Source: Pseudonocardia sp. CNS-004 (GTDB lineage Bacteria; Actinomycetota; Actinomycetes; Mycobacteriales; Pseudonocardiaceae). From it: 64,000 nt of DNA. Shown one piece after another: positions 42,801-51,349 of this stretch (positions within the stretch are counted from its first letter, which is position 1; each line of letters begins with the position of its first letter). Both the position numbers and the translations under genes were made by a program. Location of the stretch: positions 248,001 to 312,000 of the forward strand of contig MKJV01000079.1 in assembly GCA_001942185.1 (NCBI GenBank), given 5' to 3'. The notes below the pieces were generated by a model, which saw nothing but the letters and a program-made list of their open reading frames with translations, did not search any database and was not told the DNA's origin.

Positions 42801-43693
42801 ATGGCCGAGGATGGCGCCCGGAGCCGGGCTCCGCGGTGCCGTCCGACGCCCGTGGGGTCACGGCGCGCCGGATCGTGCTCGGCACCCAGCTGCGCAAACT
42901 CCGGGAGAACGCCGGCATCTCCCGCTCCGATGCCGGCTACCAGATCAGGGCGTCCGACTCCAAGGTCTCCCGCCTCGAACTCGGCCGGGTCGCGTTCAAG
43001 GAGCGCGACGTCGCCGACCTGCTCACCATGTACGGCGTCAGCGACGCCGAGGAGCGCGAGCAGTTCCTCGAGATGGTCCGCAAGGCCAACGAGCCGGGGT
43101 GGTGGCGCCGCTACACCGACGTCACCCCGAGCTGGTTCCAGGACTTCATGGGGATGCAGGAGTCCGCGGCCCGCATCCACACCTACGAGCTGCAGTTCGT
43201 GCCCGGCCTCCTCCAGACCGAGGCGTACGTGCGCGCGGTGCTCACCCGCGGCCGGCCCGACTACGCACCGGCCGACACCGAGAAGCGCATCCACCTGCGG
43301 ATGCAGCGCCAGACCCTGATCACCAATCCGAACCCACCCCGGCTGTGGGCCATCATCGACGAGACGGTGATCCACCGGCCGATCGGCGGCCGCCGGGTGC
43401 TGAGGGAGCAGCTCCAGTTCCTGCTGGAGCAGTCGAAGCAGCCCCACATCACGATCCAGATCGTGCCCAACCAGCTGAGCGGCTACGCCGCGGAGGGCCC
43501 CTTCACCCTTCTCCGGTTCGCCGAGGCGGAGCTACCCGACGTGGTGTACATCGAGCACCTCGGCGGGGCCGTCATGCTCGACGGCGTCGAGGAGATCGAG
43601 ATCTTCAGCCGCGCACTCGACCGTCTCACGGTCGACGCCGAGACGCCCGACCGCTCGCGGCAGATGCTGGCGAAGGCCATCACCGAGCTCTGA
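42801..43693 (+). CDS. XRE helix-turn-helix regulator with DUF5753 (frameshifted start)
   Basis: About 297 residues: a Cro/C1 helix-turn-helix (LGTQLRKLRENAGISRSDAG, then SDSKVSRLELGRVAFKERDV) and a DUF5753 domain (RIHTYELQFVPGLLQTEAYV; PLGG-like GRRVLREQLQFLLEQSKQPH; VVYIEHLGGAVMLDGVEEIE). Such proteins pair with small DUF397 partners in actinomycete development and antibiotic control. One base seems missing near 42816; corrected, the start reads MAEDGAPEPGSAVPSDARGV. ATG 42801 follows GGAGGAG. DUF397 converges 76 bases away. Confidence 0.88.
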
Positions 43694-43769
43694 CCTCGGA
43701 AATACACACGCCCGGCGTGGAGACCACGCCGGCGTTCGATCGTCGGAGCGGAAGCTGACCCCCGGGCTG

Positions 43770-44006
43770 TCAGCGAGTGCCGCGTTCGCCGAACTCGCCG
43801 TGCCAGGCGCCCTGGAGGAATGCGGACCACTCGTCGGGGGTGAACAGGAGCGCGGGCCCGCCCGGCCGGCGCGAGTGGCGCACCGCCACGTCGCCACCGT
43901 CCAGCATCGCGACCTCGACGCAGTTGTGCTGCCCGCTGAACGAGCTCTTGCGCCACTGAGCACCGTCGATCTCGTGCGCCGGCACAACGATGCGATCGTT
44001 CGCCAT
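43770..44006 (-). CDS. DUF397 domain protein
   Basis: A 78-residue protein with the whole DUF397 signature: GAQWRKSSFSGQHNCVEVAM, then DGGDVAVRHSRRPGGPALLF and TPDEWSAFLQGAWHGEF. DUF397 proteins work with a neighbouring DUF5753 regulator, probably as antagonist or co-factor. ATG 44006 chosen, 8 bases after GGAAGG; the GTG at 44015 is too near the ribosome site. Its promoter faces the TGCAnnTGCA array. Confidence 0.93.
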   Translation of the reverse strand: MANDRIVVPAHEIDGAQWRKSSFSGQHNCVEVAMLDGGDVAVRHSRRPGGPALLFTPDEWSAFLQGAWHGEFGERGTR

Positions 44007-44060
44007 CTTGATCACCTTCCGGGGTCAACTGAGCGCGTGTGCGATCTGAAGGTAGCAGCC

Positions 44061-44274
44061 TGCATCTGCACATGCATATGGCGCACGCACATGCAGTGGG
44101 CAGATGCGCCCGGTTTCATCCGATCGGGCGCCCTGATCAGGGATTATCCTGCGCGCGCCGCTGCCGACCGCCCTTCTCGTCACGCCAATGATCACTGGTG
44201 CCGGCCTATCGAGTGCAGATGCACGGACCGCTGCACGTGCACGAATGCACATGCAGCGGCAGCTTGCATTTGCA
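44061..44274. promoter_or_regulatory. Operator array of six TGCAnnTGCA palindromes
   Basis: Ten-base palindromes of the form TGCAnnTGCA begin at 44061, 44067 (sharing a half with the first), 44214, 44232, 44246 and 44265; centres differ (TC, CA, GA, CG, CA, TT). A further single TGCA is at 44092. Inter-repeat steps of 18, 14 and 19 bases are seen in the right-hand cluster. The array lies between the divergent DUF397 and Cys-rich genes. The DUF5753 regulator is the likely binder, by position. Confidence 0.75.
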
Positions 44275-44461
44275 GACGCACAGCGGCACACTGCTCTGTG
44301 TGTCCGGGAGCTCACTCAGCGGCACCCCGGAGCACTGAGGGGAACGGGCGGCAAGCGTCAGCGGCGAGAGGAGCAGCGGTGTTGCGGGGAACAGCGAGGG
44401 GGAGCTCGCCGGACGGCAGGCGAGAACCACACGCAGCACGCCACGACGGGAGGTGCGCGTG

Positions 44462-44701
44462 ATGAGCGCAACCCCGGTGGCCAGAGAGCCGAGCGACCAG
44501 ATCCACAGCATCGCCGAGGTCCTCGCGGGCACGTTCACCTCTTCGGCGGTGCGCCACATCCTCGCCGAGCACAGCCCCGACGACACGGGCCACTGCCGCG
44601 GATGCCGGCTCCCCACCACGGTCGCCCCCGTCTGGCCGTGCCGCCTGTGGGAGATCGGCAAGGAGATGGAGCGGCTCCGCGCCGCGGGCGGACGGCGGTA
44701 G
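44462..44701 (+). CDS. Small Cys-containing protein of the DUF397/DUF5753 locus
   Basis: A 79-residue protein starting MSATPVAREPSDQIHSIAEV. It has three cysteines in HCRGCRLPTTVAPVWPCRLW, a possible metal site although the pattern is not that of WhiB, and a basic C-terminus. Not a named family that I recognise, though similar short proteins occur near DUF397 genes. ATG 44462 lies 9 bases after GGGAGG; GTG 44453 is possible. The operator array is upstream in its leader. Confidence 0.65.
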   Translation: MSATPVAREPSDQIHSIAEVLAGTFTSSAVRHILAEHSPDDTGHCRGCRLPTTVAPVWPCRLWEIGKEMERLRAAGGRR

Positions 44702-44844
44702 GCCGCCCCAGCAGACCCGGCGGCGAGCGTCCCCATAGGGGGTGCGCTCGTCGCCGGCCCCACCCCGGCCCCGGTTCTCCCCACCGCTTCCCCCCACCGC
44801 TGTCCCATCCGGCCGGCGACACCGGCCGTCCGTCGCGCGCTCGC

Positions 44845-45636
44845 TCAGCGAACCCCGCGCACGGCCCACGCACGCGCCGTCAGGGATATCGATCCGTCCG
44901 GCGCCTGCGGGAGGCGTTCGCGCAGGAGCCCGATCAGCGCAGCACGGTGTTCGTCGTCGAGCGAGCCGACATAACCAGGCGCCGGCCCCTGCCCCCCGAG
45001 GAACGGCGACCAGTAGTCGTCCAGGTCGCGGAACACGGTGGGCACGTCGATCGGCTCCACCTCGACCCCGGTGAGGCCGGCCCCGAGCCAGAGCGCGCGC
45101 AGGGCGTCCGGCCGGCACAGCGGGAACCGGCGACCCTCGTCCTGCTCCGCCGCAGAGGCGTCGAGCGCGACGGCGGCGTCCCAGAACTGCCGGATCATCT
45201 GCATGCCGTCGGCGTAGTCCCACAGGTACGCCGCGACCACCCCACCGCGCGCCGCGACCCTGACCAGCTCCGCGGCCGCCACGGCGGGCTCCGGAACGAA
45301 GTTGAGCACCAGCCCGCTCACGACCGCGTCGAAGCGGCCCGTGGGGAACGGCAGGGCACGGGCGTCGCCCACCGAGAACCGCGCTCTCGGGTCCGTCACC
45401 TCGCGGCGGGCGTGGGCGGCGAAACCGTCCGACCGGTCGACACCCCACACGTCCGACGGCGCACCCCGCCGCAGAACCGCCGCCGTGAGCGCGCCGGTTC
45501 CGCACCCGACGTCCAACCACCGCGCCCCGGCCGGTACGTCCAGCCCACCCACGAAGCGCTCGGCGACCCGACGGCTCCACCGGCCGACGTACCGCTCGTA
45601 CTCCGTGCCGACGTTCCAGACCTCGGGTCCGCTCAT
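44845..45636 (-). CDS. Class I SAM-dependent methyltransferase
   Basis: A 263-residue protein of the UbiE/COQ5-like group. It starts MSGPEVWNVGTEYERYVGRW and has the SAM loop ARWLDVGCGTGALTAAVLRR, then WGVDRSDGFAAHARREVTD, GDARALPFPTGRFDAVVSGL and the post-motif ELVRVAARGGVVAAYLWDYA. The substrate is not evident. ATG 45636. Divergent from the cyclase-like protein. The frame is intact. Confidence 0.88.
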   Translation of the reverse strand: MSGPEVWNVGTEYERYVGRWSRRVAERFVGGLDVPAGARWLDVGCGTGALTAAVLRRGAPSDVWGVDRSDGFAAHARREVTDPRARFSVGDARALPFPTGRFDAVVSGLVLNFVPEPAVAAAELVRVAARGGVVAAYLWDYADGMQMIRQFWDAAVALDASAAEQDEGRRFPLCRPDALRALWLGAGLTGVEVEPIDVPTVFRDLDDYWSPFLGGQGPAPGYVGSLDDEHRAALIGLLRERLPQAPDGSISLTARAWAVRGVR

Positions 45637-45764
45637 GGCCACCACCCTCGATGCCGGTGCCTGCACCGGAAGCTACTCGGCGGACGGGGTCGGGCCGGCG
45701 CGCCCACCGACCGGATGTCCGATCCGTTCACGACGACGTGCCGCGGTCCGGGCAGGCTGGGCCG

Positions 45765-46672
45765 ATGCCCATCGATCCGAAGACCGCGGAGTCCTTCCTC
45801 GCGCAGCACGCCCGGCTGCTCGACCGCCGCCGGTACGAGTTCCTCTTCACGGGAGGCGCTCCGGAGGCCGTGCTCGCCGCGGTCGACGGCTACCGCAACC
45901 CTGACGGCGGGTACGGGTGGGGGCTCGAACCCGATCTCCGCGCGCCGGAGAGCCAGCCCGGAGGCGCGCTGCACGCGTTCGAGGCGTTCGCCGAGCTCGG
46001 CCCGCACACCACGCCACGGGCGGAGCAGCTCTGCGACTGGCTCGAAACGATCACCCTGCCGGACGGCGGGCTGCCGTTCGCACTGCCGATCACCGACCGC
46101 AGTGGCTGCGCGCCGTTCTGGGCCGATGCCGATCCGACGACGTCCACCCTGCAGAGCACGGCCTTCGTCACGAGCGCGGCGCTGCGGGTCGCGGCCCACG
46201 ACGCGGCCGTCGCGGACCACCCTGGACCGCTCGGGCCGTCGACCACTGCCTCCTCCGGATCGACGCGCTGGACTCCGCACCGCATGCGATCGCCCTGACC
46301 TTCGCGGTCCAGTTCCTGGACGCGCTGTCGGTGATCCGGCCGGATGCCGCCGATCGGATCGACGGGCTGGCGCGGTTCATCCCGGACGACGGTGTCCTCC
46401 CGGTGGCAGGCGGCTCGCCCGGCGAGGCCCTCCGGCCGCTGGCCGTCTCGCCGCTGCCGGACCGTCCGTCCCGCAGGCTGTTCCGGGCGGAGGTCATCGA
46501 GGCGGACCTCGACCGGGTCGAGGCCGAGCAGCGCGACGACGGCGGCTGGGCCGTCGACTTCGCCAGCTACTCGCCCGCGGCCGAACTCGAATGGCGCGGG
46601 TACGCGACCGTCGGCGCGATCGCGACCCTGCTCGCCAACGGCCGGTCGACGCGCGACACGGCGGCGGTCTGA
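45765..46672 (+). CDS. Terpene cyclase/prenyltransferase-fold hypothetical (frameshifted)
   Basis: About 303 residues of alpha/alpha-toroid character: AVDGYRNPDGGYGWGLEPDL resembles a QW-type repeat, with a second in EAEQRDDGGWAVDFASYSPA. No DXDD or other catalytic motif is seen, so an enzymatic role is uncertain. A base is missing near 46218, between VADHP and WTARAVDHCLLRIDALDSAP. ATG 45765. It converges on the response regulator gene, ending 8 bases from its stop. Confidence 0.7.
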
Positions 46673-46679
46673 GCCACGC

Positions 46680-47384
46680 TCATCGGCCTTGCGGGCCGAG
46701 CCCCGCGTCGTGCACGAGCACGGCAACCTGGACGCGGTTGGTGAGGTCGAGCTTGGTCAGGATCGCGGACACGTGGGTTTTCACGGTGGCCAGGCCGATG
46801 TGGTGGAGTGCGGCGATCTCCGCGTTGGACCGCCCGGCACCGATCTCGACCGCCACGGTGCGCTCGCGGTCGGCGAGGGAGTCGAGCTTGCGGCGGGCCG
46901 CATCGCGCCGGGTGTCCTGGCCGGCCCCGGCGACCCGGTCGATGAGCCTGCGGGTCACCTCGGGGGAGAGCACCGGGCGTCCCTGTGCCGCGTGCCGGAT
47001 GGCGACGACGAGCTCGTCGGGCGGGGTGTCCTTCACCAGGAACCCGGCTGCACCGGCCCGCAGGGCGCGCAGCACGTGCGCGTCCGCGTCGAAGGTGGTG
47101 AACACGATGACCTCCGGCGCGGGGGTCCGGGCCCGCAGCGCCTCGGTCGCGGCGATCCCGTCCGTGCCGGGCATCCGGATGTCCATCAGGACGACGTGCG
47201 GCTCGTGCCGGCGGGCCAGCTCGATCGCCTCCGCGCCGTCACCGGCCTCGGCGACCACCCGCAGGTCGGCGGCGCCGCGCAACATCATGCCGAGCCCGAA
47301 GCGGACGACCGGGTCGTCGTCGGCGATGAGCACGTCGATCGTCGGCTGCATCGACGGTGGGATCGACGGCTCGGCCTCGCTCAC
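46680..47384 (-). CDS. NarL/LuxR-type response regulator
   Basis: A receiver domain (IDVLIADDDPVVRFGLGMML; phospho-aspartate in HVVLMDIRMPGTDGIAATEA; VIVFTTFDADAHVLRALRAG and FLVKDTPPDELVVAI) followed by a LuxR helix-turn-helix (LADRERTVAVEIGAGRSNAE, then GLATVKTHVSAILTKLDLTN). Start GTG 47384 overlaps the kinase stop (GTGA); ATG 47351 is an alternative. It forms a two-component system with the upstream kinase. Its targets are unknown. Confidence 0.9.
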   Translation of the reverse strand: MSEAEPSIPPSMQPTIDVLIADDDPVVRFGLGMMLRGAADLRVVAEAGDGAEAIELARRHEPHVVLMDIRMPGTDGIAATEALRARTPAPEVIVFTTFDADAHVLRALRAGAAGFLVKDTPPDELVVAIRHAAQGRPVLSPEVTRRLIDRVAGAGQDTRRDAARRKLDSLADRERTVAVEIGAGRSNAEIAALHHIGLATVKTHVSAILTKLDLTNRVQVAVLVHDAGLGPQGR

Positions 47385-48552
47385 GCAGGCCACCGTAACC
47401 GCATGCCCAGCCGCCACCCGCCGGAGCCGGTCGGCCCGTGCTCGAGACCGCCGTCGACGAGCGCGGCCCGCTCGGCCAGCCCGCGCAGCCCCTCCCCGGA
47501 GCCGATCGGGGGCAAGAGGACGGCGGCGTTCGTGGCCGGCCGCTCGTTGACGATCTCGACGGTCAGGTGGTCACCGGGCTCACCGCTGATCCGGATGTGC
47601 ACCGGCGCGCCGGGGGCGTGCTTGCGCGCGTTGGTCAGCCCCTCCTGGACGAGCCGGTAGATCGTGCGGCCCACCGTCTCGGGGACGGCGCGACCACCGG
47701 CCGTCACGCCGGGGACATCCTGCAGATCGACCGGGGTGCCGGACCGCCGGGTCTCCTCGACGAGCTCGACGACGTCCGCGACGCCCGGCAGCGGGTGGTC
47801 CCTTCGGGGGCGCGCAGGACGCCGATCACCTCCCGCAGGTCCTGCAGGGCACGGCGCGCGTTCTCCCGGACCACCTCGGCGGCCCGGCCGATCTCGTCCG
47901 CCGAGGCGTCGCGGTAGTAGGTCAGAGCACCCGCGTGCACGCTGAGCAGTGACAACCGGTGGCCGAGGACGTCGTGCATCTCCCGCGCGAGTGCCGCGCG
48001 GGCCTCCTGCCGGGAGCGCTCGGCCCGCAGCCGGGCCTCGACCTCGGCCGCGACGGCCCGCGCGCGCAACGACGCGATGAGCTGCCGACGGCTGCGCATG
48101 AGCAGACCCCACCCGGCCAGGCCTGCGACGACCGCGGCCTGGAGCGCGACCAGCATCCACGAGAACGGGAGCGGCCCCGGTCTCAGCAGTGTGAACGCCA
48201 TGATCGAGAGCACGTTGCCGACGGCCACCACCGCCGTGGCCCTCGCCGAACGGTGGACGGCCACGGTGAGCAGCGCAACGAGCGCCGCGGCCCCCGCGGA
48301 CAGGAAGAACGCGCTCAGCAGGACGAGCACGGCGGCGAGCACCAGCGGGAATCGGCGCCTCCACCACAGCGCGAGGCACCCGATGACGCCGGCGAGGAAG
48401 TCCAGGTGCGGCAGCCAGAGGGGTTGCACCGGCGCGATCCCGTACCAGTACACGGCCGGCCAGAACCCGGGCAGCGCCGCGAGCGCGACCAGCCCGCCGT
48501 CGACGAGCCGGTCCCGGACCGGGAATCGCCGCTCGCCTGCCGTGTCGACCAT
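47381..48552 (-). CDS. Sensor histidine kinase, HisKA_3 type (frameshifted)
   Basis: About 391 residues: five or six membrane helices (VDGGLVALAALPGFWPAVYW to LVALQAAVVAGLAGWGLLMR), a dimerisation helix with the phospho-histidine in LAREMHDVLGHRLSLLSVHA, and an HATPase domain with IYRLVQEGLTNARKHAPGAP and GSGEGLRGLAERAALVDGGL. A base is missing near 47805, between LRAPEG and LPGVADVVELVEETRRSG. ATG 48552. No large outer domain, so sensing is probably in or near the membrane. Confidence 0.87.
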
Positions 48553-48736
48553 CGCGGGCAAGCCTAGGAGGGCGCGTGGTGTGCCCACCTCCCCCGGAAG
48601 TCGACGGCACTCCGACTTCCGCCGGACGATCCGAGCCCGTCGACCGATCCACATCGACAGGTGGCCTCCATACCGTCGATGGCATGCCCCGGTTACCCCC
48701 GATGCCGATCCGCGGCCTGCCACGGCGAGGGATCCG

Positions 48737-49381
48737 ATGAAGCTCACCCGGCGCCTGCAGCTCGCCAGGGTCAGGCCGGGCGACGGGAGCCCGCTCCCCG
48801 AGTACCGCGGCTGGCACCTGTTCTCCCGCTCGCTGTTCGGCCTCGTCCTCACCGACCGTGCGACGGGCAGCCACCTCTTCGAGGTCGACGTCCGGCCCAA
48901 CGCCGACAGCACCACCAGGAAGCGCCCGGCCACGCTCTACCGCGACGGCGTCCAGATCTACCGCGCCAACGTTCCCGTGGCATTCCCGGTGCCCGGCGGC
49001 GTCATCGAGGTCGCCACCAGCCCGTACGGCGTGAAACGCATCCACTACGTCCGCGACGACGGCACCGAACAGCGGCTGCGCCCGCACCCCCGTTCACCGG
49101 AAGGGCTCCGGGCGCGGTTCGACCGGCGATTCCCCCGCACCAGCGGCCTCGTCGGCGCGATGGCCGTCGTCGTACTCCTGGTGGGGCTCGCGGTCAGCCT
49201 CTCCCTGGCCGTGGAGGCGATCACCCGGATCCCCCCGGTCGCCGAGCACATCGGCACCTTCACCTCGCCGATCAGCCTCCCGGGATGGGCCAAGATCGCC
49301 CTGCCCGCCGCGGGGGCCGTTGCCGGCGTCGAACGCTCCCTGACGTTCCGGAGCCAATGGCTGACCCGCCTGGGCGCCTAG
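48737..49381 (+). CDS. Membrane-associated hypothetical protein
   Basis: A 214-residue protein with a soluble beta-rich N-terminal part (LPEYRGWHLFSRSLFGLVLT, then YRDGVQIYRANVPVAFPVPG and YGVKRIHYVRDDGTEQRLRP) and two membrane helices near 140-160 and 185-205. Family unknown to me. ATG 48737. Its last 288 bases overlap the open tail of the converging TetR gene; the protein reads well throughout, so I think this one is real to the end. Confidence 0.68.
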   Translation: MKLTRRLQLARVRPGDGSPLPEYRGWHLFSRSLFGLVLTDRATGSHLFEVDVRPNADSTTRKRPATLYRDGVQIYRANVPVAFPVPGGVIEVATSPYGVKRIHYVRDDGTEQRLRPHPRSPEGLRARFDRRFPRTSGLVGAMAVVVLLVGLAVSLSLAVEAITRIPPVAEHIGTFTSPISLPGWAKIALPAAGAVAGVERSLTFRSQWLTRLGA

Positions 49382-49939
49382 CAGGTGCCTCATCGCTGCC
49401 AGGGTCTGGTCGACGGTGGTCGGCAGGTCGGGGTCGCCGTGCTGCTCGAGCCAGCGGGTGACCGCCACCCGGAACGCGGTCACGGCGATCTCGGCTGCCA
49501 GCCGGGCGGTCAGGTCGTCGACTCCCCGGTCGCGGAAGCCCCGTTCCATCGCCTCCGCCATCTGCGAGAACTTGCGCAGCTCGCGCTCCTGCAGGGCGGG
49601 TTCGGCGTCGATCGCGGCCCGTCGGCGTCGCACGTAGTCGAGGCTGCGGCCCTCGATGATCTCGGCCGCGGCGGGGGCGAGACCCCCGGCGATCAGTTCC
49701 ATGGGGCCGAGCGACGGCGGGGCGTCGACCATGAGGCGGGCCACCTGCTCGGGCACCGACTCGTCGCCGGTGAACAGCACCTCACGCTTGTCGGTGAAGT
49801 GCCGGAAGAACGTCCGGGTCGTGAGCCCGGCCCGGGCCGTGATCTGCGGCACGGTGGTCTCGGTGAAGCCCTGTTCGAGGAAGAGATCGAGCGCGGCCTG
49901 CTCGAGCCGCTCTCGCGCACCCGGCTGCCATCGACCCAT
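49094..49939 (-). CDS. TetR family regulator with extended tail
   Basis: The helix-turn-helix is clear: RERLEQAALDLFLEQGFTET, then TVPQITARAGLTTRTFFRHF. A TetR ligand domain follows to about residue 190 (EIAVTAFRVAVTRWLEQHGD). Past that, about 90 residues of Gly/Arg/Asp-rich sequence run antisense to the converging gene. A normal family length would end near 49375, so the tail is either non-native or the true stop was lost. ATG 49939. Two operator-like palindromes lie between it and the divergent oxidoreductase gene. Confidence 0.8.
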   Translation of the reverse strand: MGRWQPGARERLEQAALDLFLEQGFTETTVPQITARAGLTTRTFFRHFTDKREVLFTGDESVPEQVARLMVDAPPSLGPMELIAGGLAPAAAEIIEGRSLDYVRRRRAAIDAEPALQERELRKFSQMAEAMERGFRDRGVDDLTARLAAEIAVTAFRVAVTRWLEQHGDPDLPTTVDQTLAAMRHLLGAQAGQPLAPERQGAFDAGNGPRGGQGDLGPSREADRRGEGADVLGDRGDPGDRLHGQGEADREPHQEYDDGHRADEAAGAGESPVEPRPEPFR

Positions 49940-49955
49940 GCGGCTGATTCTAGTG

Positions 49956-50003
49956 ATGACATGCCGTGTCGTGGCCTACCATAGTGATGACACGACATGT
50001 CAT
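49956..50003. promoter_or_regulatory. Tandem TetR operators
   Basis: ATGACACGACATGTCAT (49987-50003) is a perfect 6-5-6 inverted repeat, and ATGACATGCCGTGTCGT (49956-49972) repeats it with one mismatch. The two are 31 bases apart, about three helical turns, in the spacer between divergent TetR and oxidoreductase genes. Confidence 0.7.
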
Positions 50004-50020
50004 GACTGATGGAGGCCCAC

Positions 50021-51076
50021 ATGACGGGTGAGATCTGGGTGCTCGGCGCGACCGGACGGGTCGGCAGGCCGGCAGTGGAGCGCCTGCAGCAGGCAGGCCT
50101 CGAGGTGGTGGTGGTCGGCCGCGATCGGGAGCGGCTGGCCCGGGTGAGTCCGGATGCCCGGGCGGTGACCGGCTCCCTCGACGAGGTCTGCGCGCGGCTG
50201 GCCACCGAGGCACCGGCCGTCGTGGTCAACACGGTCGGCCCGTTCGTGACCACGGCGCCGCAGGTAGCGCGGGCCTGCCCCCCAGGCACCCACTACGTCG
50301 ACGTCGCCAACGAACTGCGCGTGTTCGAGCTGCTCCACGGCATGGACCGGGAGGCGGCGGCGACGGGCCGCACGCTGGTCTCCGGGGCGGGATTCGGCGT
50401 GCTCGCGACCGAGGGCATCCTGCTGCACCTGCTGGCCGACGAGGAGAAGCCTTCGCGAGTACGCATCGACGCCGTCGCGTCGGTCGCGACCGAACCCGGC
50501 GCCCTCGGCGAAGCCCTGGCCTCCACCATGGTGCAGATGTTGCGCGACGGCGGCCGCGAGGTGCGGCAGGGCCGGATCGTGCGGGCTCGGGCCGGCGGTG
50601 CCGCCGAGCGGTTGACGACCCCCGACGGCGACGTGGTCACCACCGCTTCCCTGGGCAGCGGCGAACTCTTCGCGGCCTGGCAGGCCAGCGGTGCCCCGTC
50701 GGTCATCGGCGCCTCATCCCTCGTCCCGGCCAACCCGGCCGTCCGAGCGGCCCTGCCGGCGGTCGGTGGCGTGCTGCGTGCGCCCGGCCTGGCCGGCTTC
50801 GCCACGCGGCGACTCGCCCGCATCACCATGACCACGACCAGGGAGCGCCCGCGCCGGCACTCCTGGGGCCGCGCCCGGGTCGAATGGCCGTCCGGTCGGG
50901 TGCGCGAGGGCTGGCTGCGCACCGGCGAAGGCATGACGTTCACGGTCGGCGCCATCACCGAGGTGGTGCAGCGGCTCGCCAAGGGCGAGGGCCGCCCCGG
51001 CGCCTTCACCCCGGCCAGGCTCTTCGGCCCCGAGGTGGCGCTGACCGCAGGCGGCGAGTTCGTGGTCACGCACTGA
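50021..51076 (+). CDS. Saccharopine dehydrogenase-like NAD(P)-binding oxidoreductase
   Basis: A 351-residue protein with a Rossmann start GEIWVLGATGRVGRPAVERL and the segment VVVNTVGPFVTTAPQVARAC with GTHYVDVANELRVFELLHGM, typical of saccharopine dehydrogenase/trans-acting enoyl reductase relatives in actinobacteria. The substrate is unknown. ATG 50021 is 5 bases after GGAGG; ATG 50009 would place the ribosome site inside the gene. Under probable control of the divergent TetR protein. The frame is intact. Confidence 0.82.
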   Translation: MTGEIWVLGATGRVGRPAVERLQQAGLEVVVVGRDRERLARVSPDARAVTGSLDEVCARLATEAPAVVVNTVGPFVTTAPQVARACPPGTHYVDVANELRVFELLHGMDREAAATGRTLVSGAGFGVLATEGILLHLLADEEKPSRVRIDAVASVATEPGALGEALASTMVQMLRDGGREVRQGRIVRARAGGAAERLTTPDGDVVTTASLGSGELFAAWQASGAPSVIGASSLVPANPAVRAALPAVGGVLRAPGLAGFATRRLARITMTTTRERPRRHSWGRARVEWPSGRVREGWLRTGEGMTFTVGAITEVVQRLAKGEGRPGAFTPARLFGPEVALTAGGEFVVTH

Positions 51077-51159
51077 CCTGCCCGTCCGCCGCGGTCGCGG
51101 GGCGCGTATCCCGGTGGGATGCGAGCGGTTCGACTCGCGCACGATCGCCCTCGGGCCGT

Positions 51160-51239
51160 GATCACCGGAAGTGGTCCGAGGGCGCCGGATGTGACGCCCT
51201 TGCACCACTTCTGCCGATCATTGGCACGTCGATCGTCGA
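51160..51239. repeat. GGAAGTGGT palindromic repeat family, copy 2
   Basis: GATCACCGGAAGTGGT (51160-51175) pairs with ACCACTTCTGCCGATC (51204-51219). Read on the minus strand, the element matches 29677-29756 over most of its length, including CGACGATCGACG and the CATCCGGCGC loop. It lies between the oxidoreductase end and the 3' end of the converging tRNA gene. Confidence 0.75.
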
Positions 51240-51245
51240 CAGCCG

Positions 51246-51319
51246 TGCCCCCGGTGGGATTCGAACCCACACTCGAACCCTTTTAAGGGGCTTGCCTCTG
51301 CCGGTTGGGCCACGGGGGC
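51246..51319 (-). tRNA. tRNA with UAA anticodon (tRNA-Leu by anticodon), short variable loop
   Basis: A 74-base cloverleaf with a perfect 7-bp acceptor stem (GCCCCCG/CGGGGGC), D arm GCC/GGC with GG in the loop, anticodon stem AGCCC/GGGTT, loop CTTAAAA (anticodon UAA), 5-base variable loop CGAGT, and T arm GTGGG TTCGAAT CCCAC. The discriminator is A; CCA is not encoded. UAA reads the leucine codon UUA, but bacterial leucine tRNAs normally have a long variable arm, so the charging identity is uncertain. Confidence 0.85.
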
Positions 51320-51349
51320 GCGCGCCAGCGTACGGTCCGGGGTGGGTGG

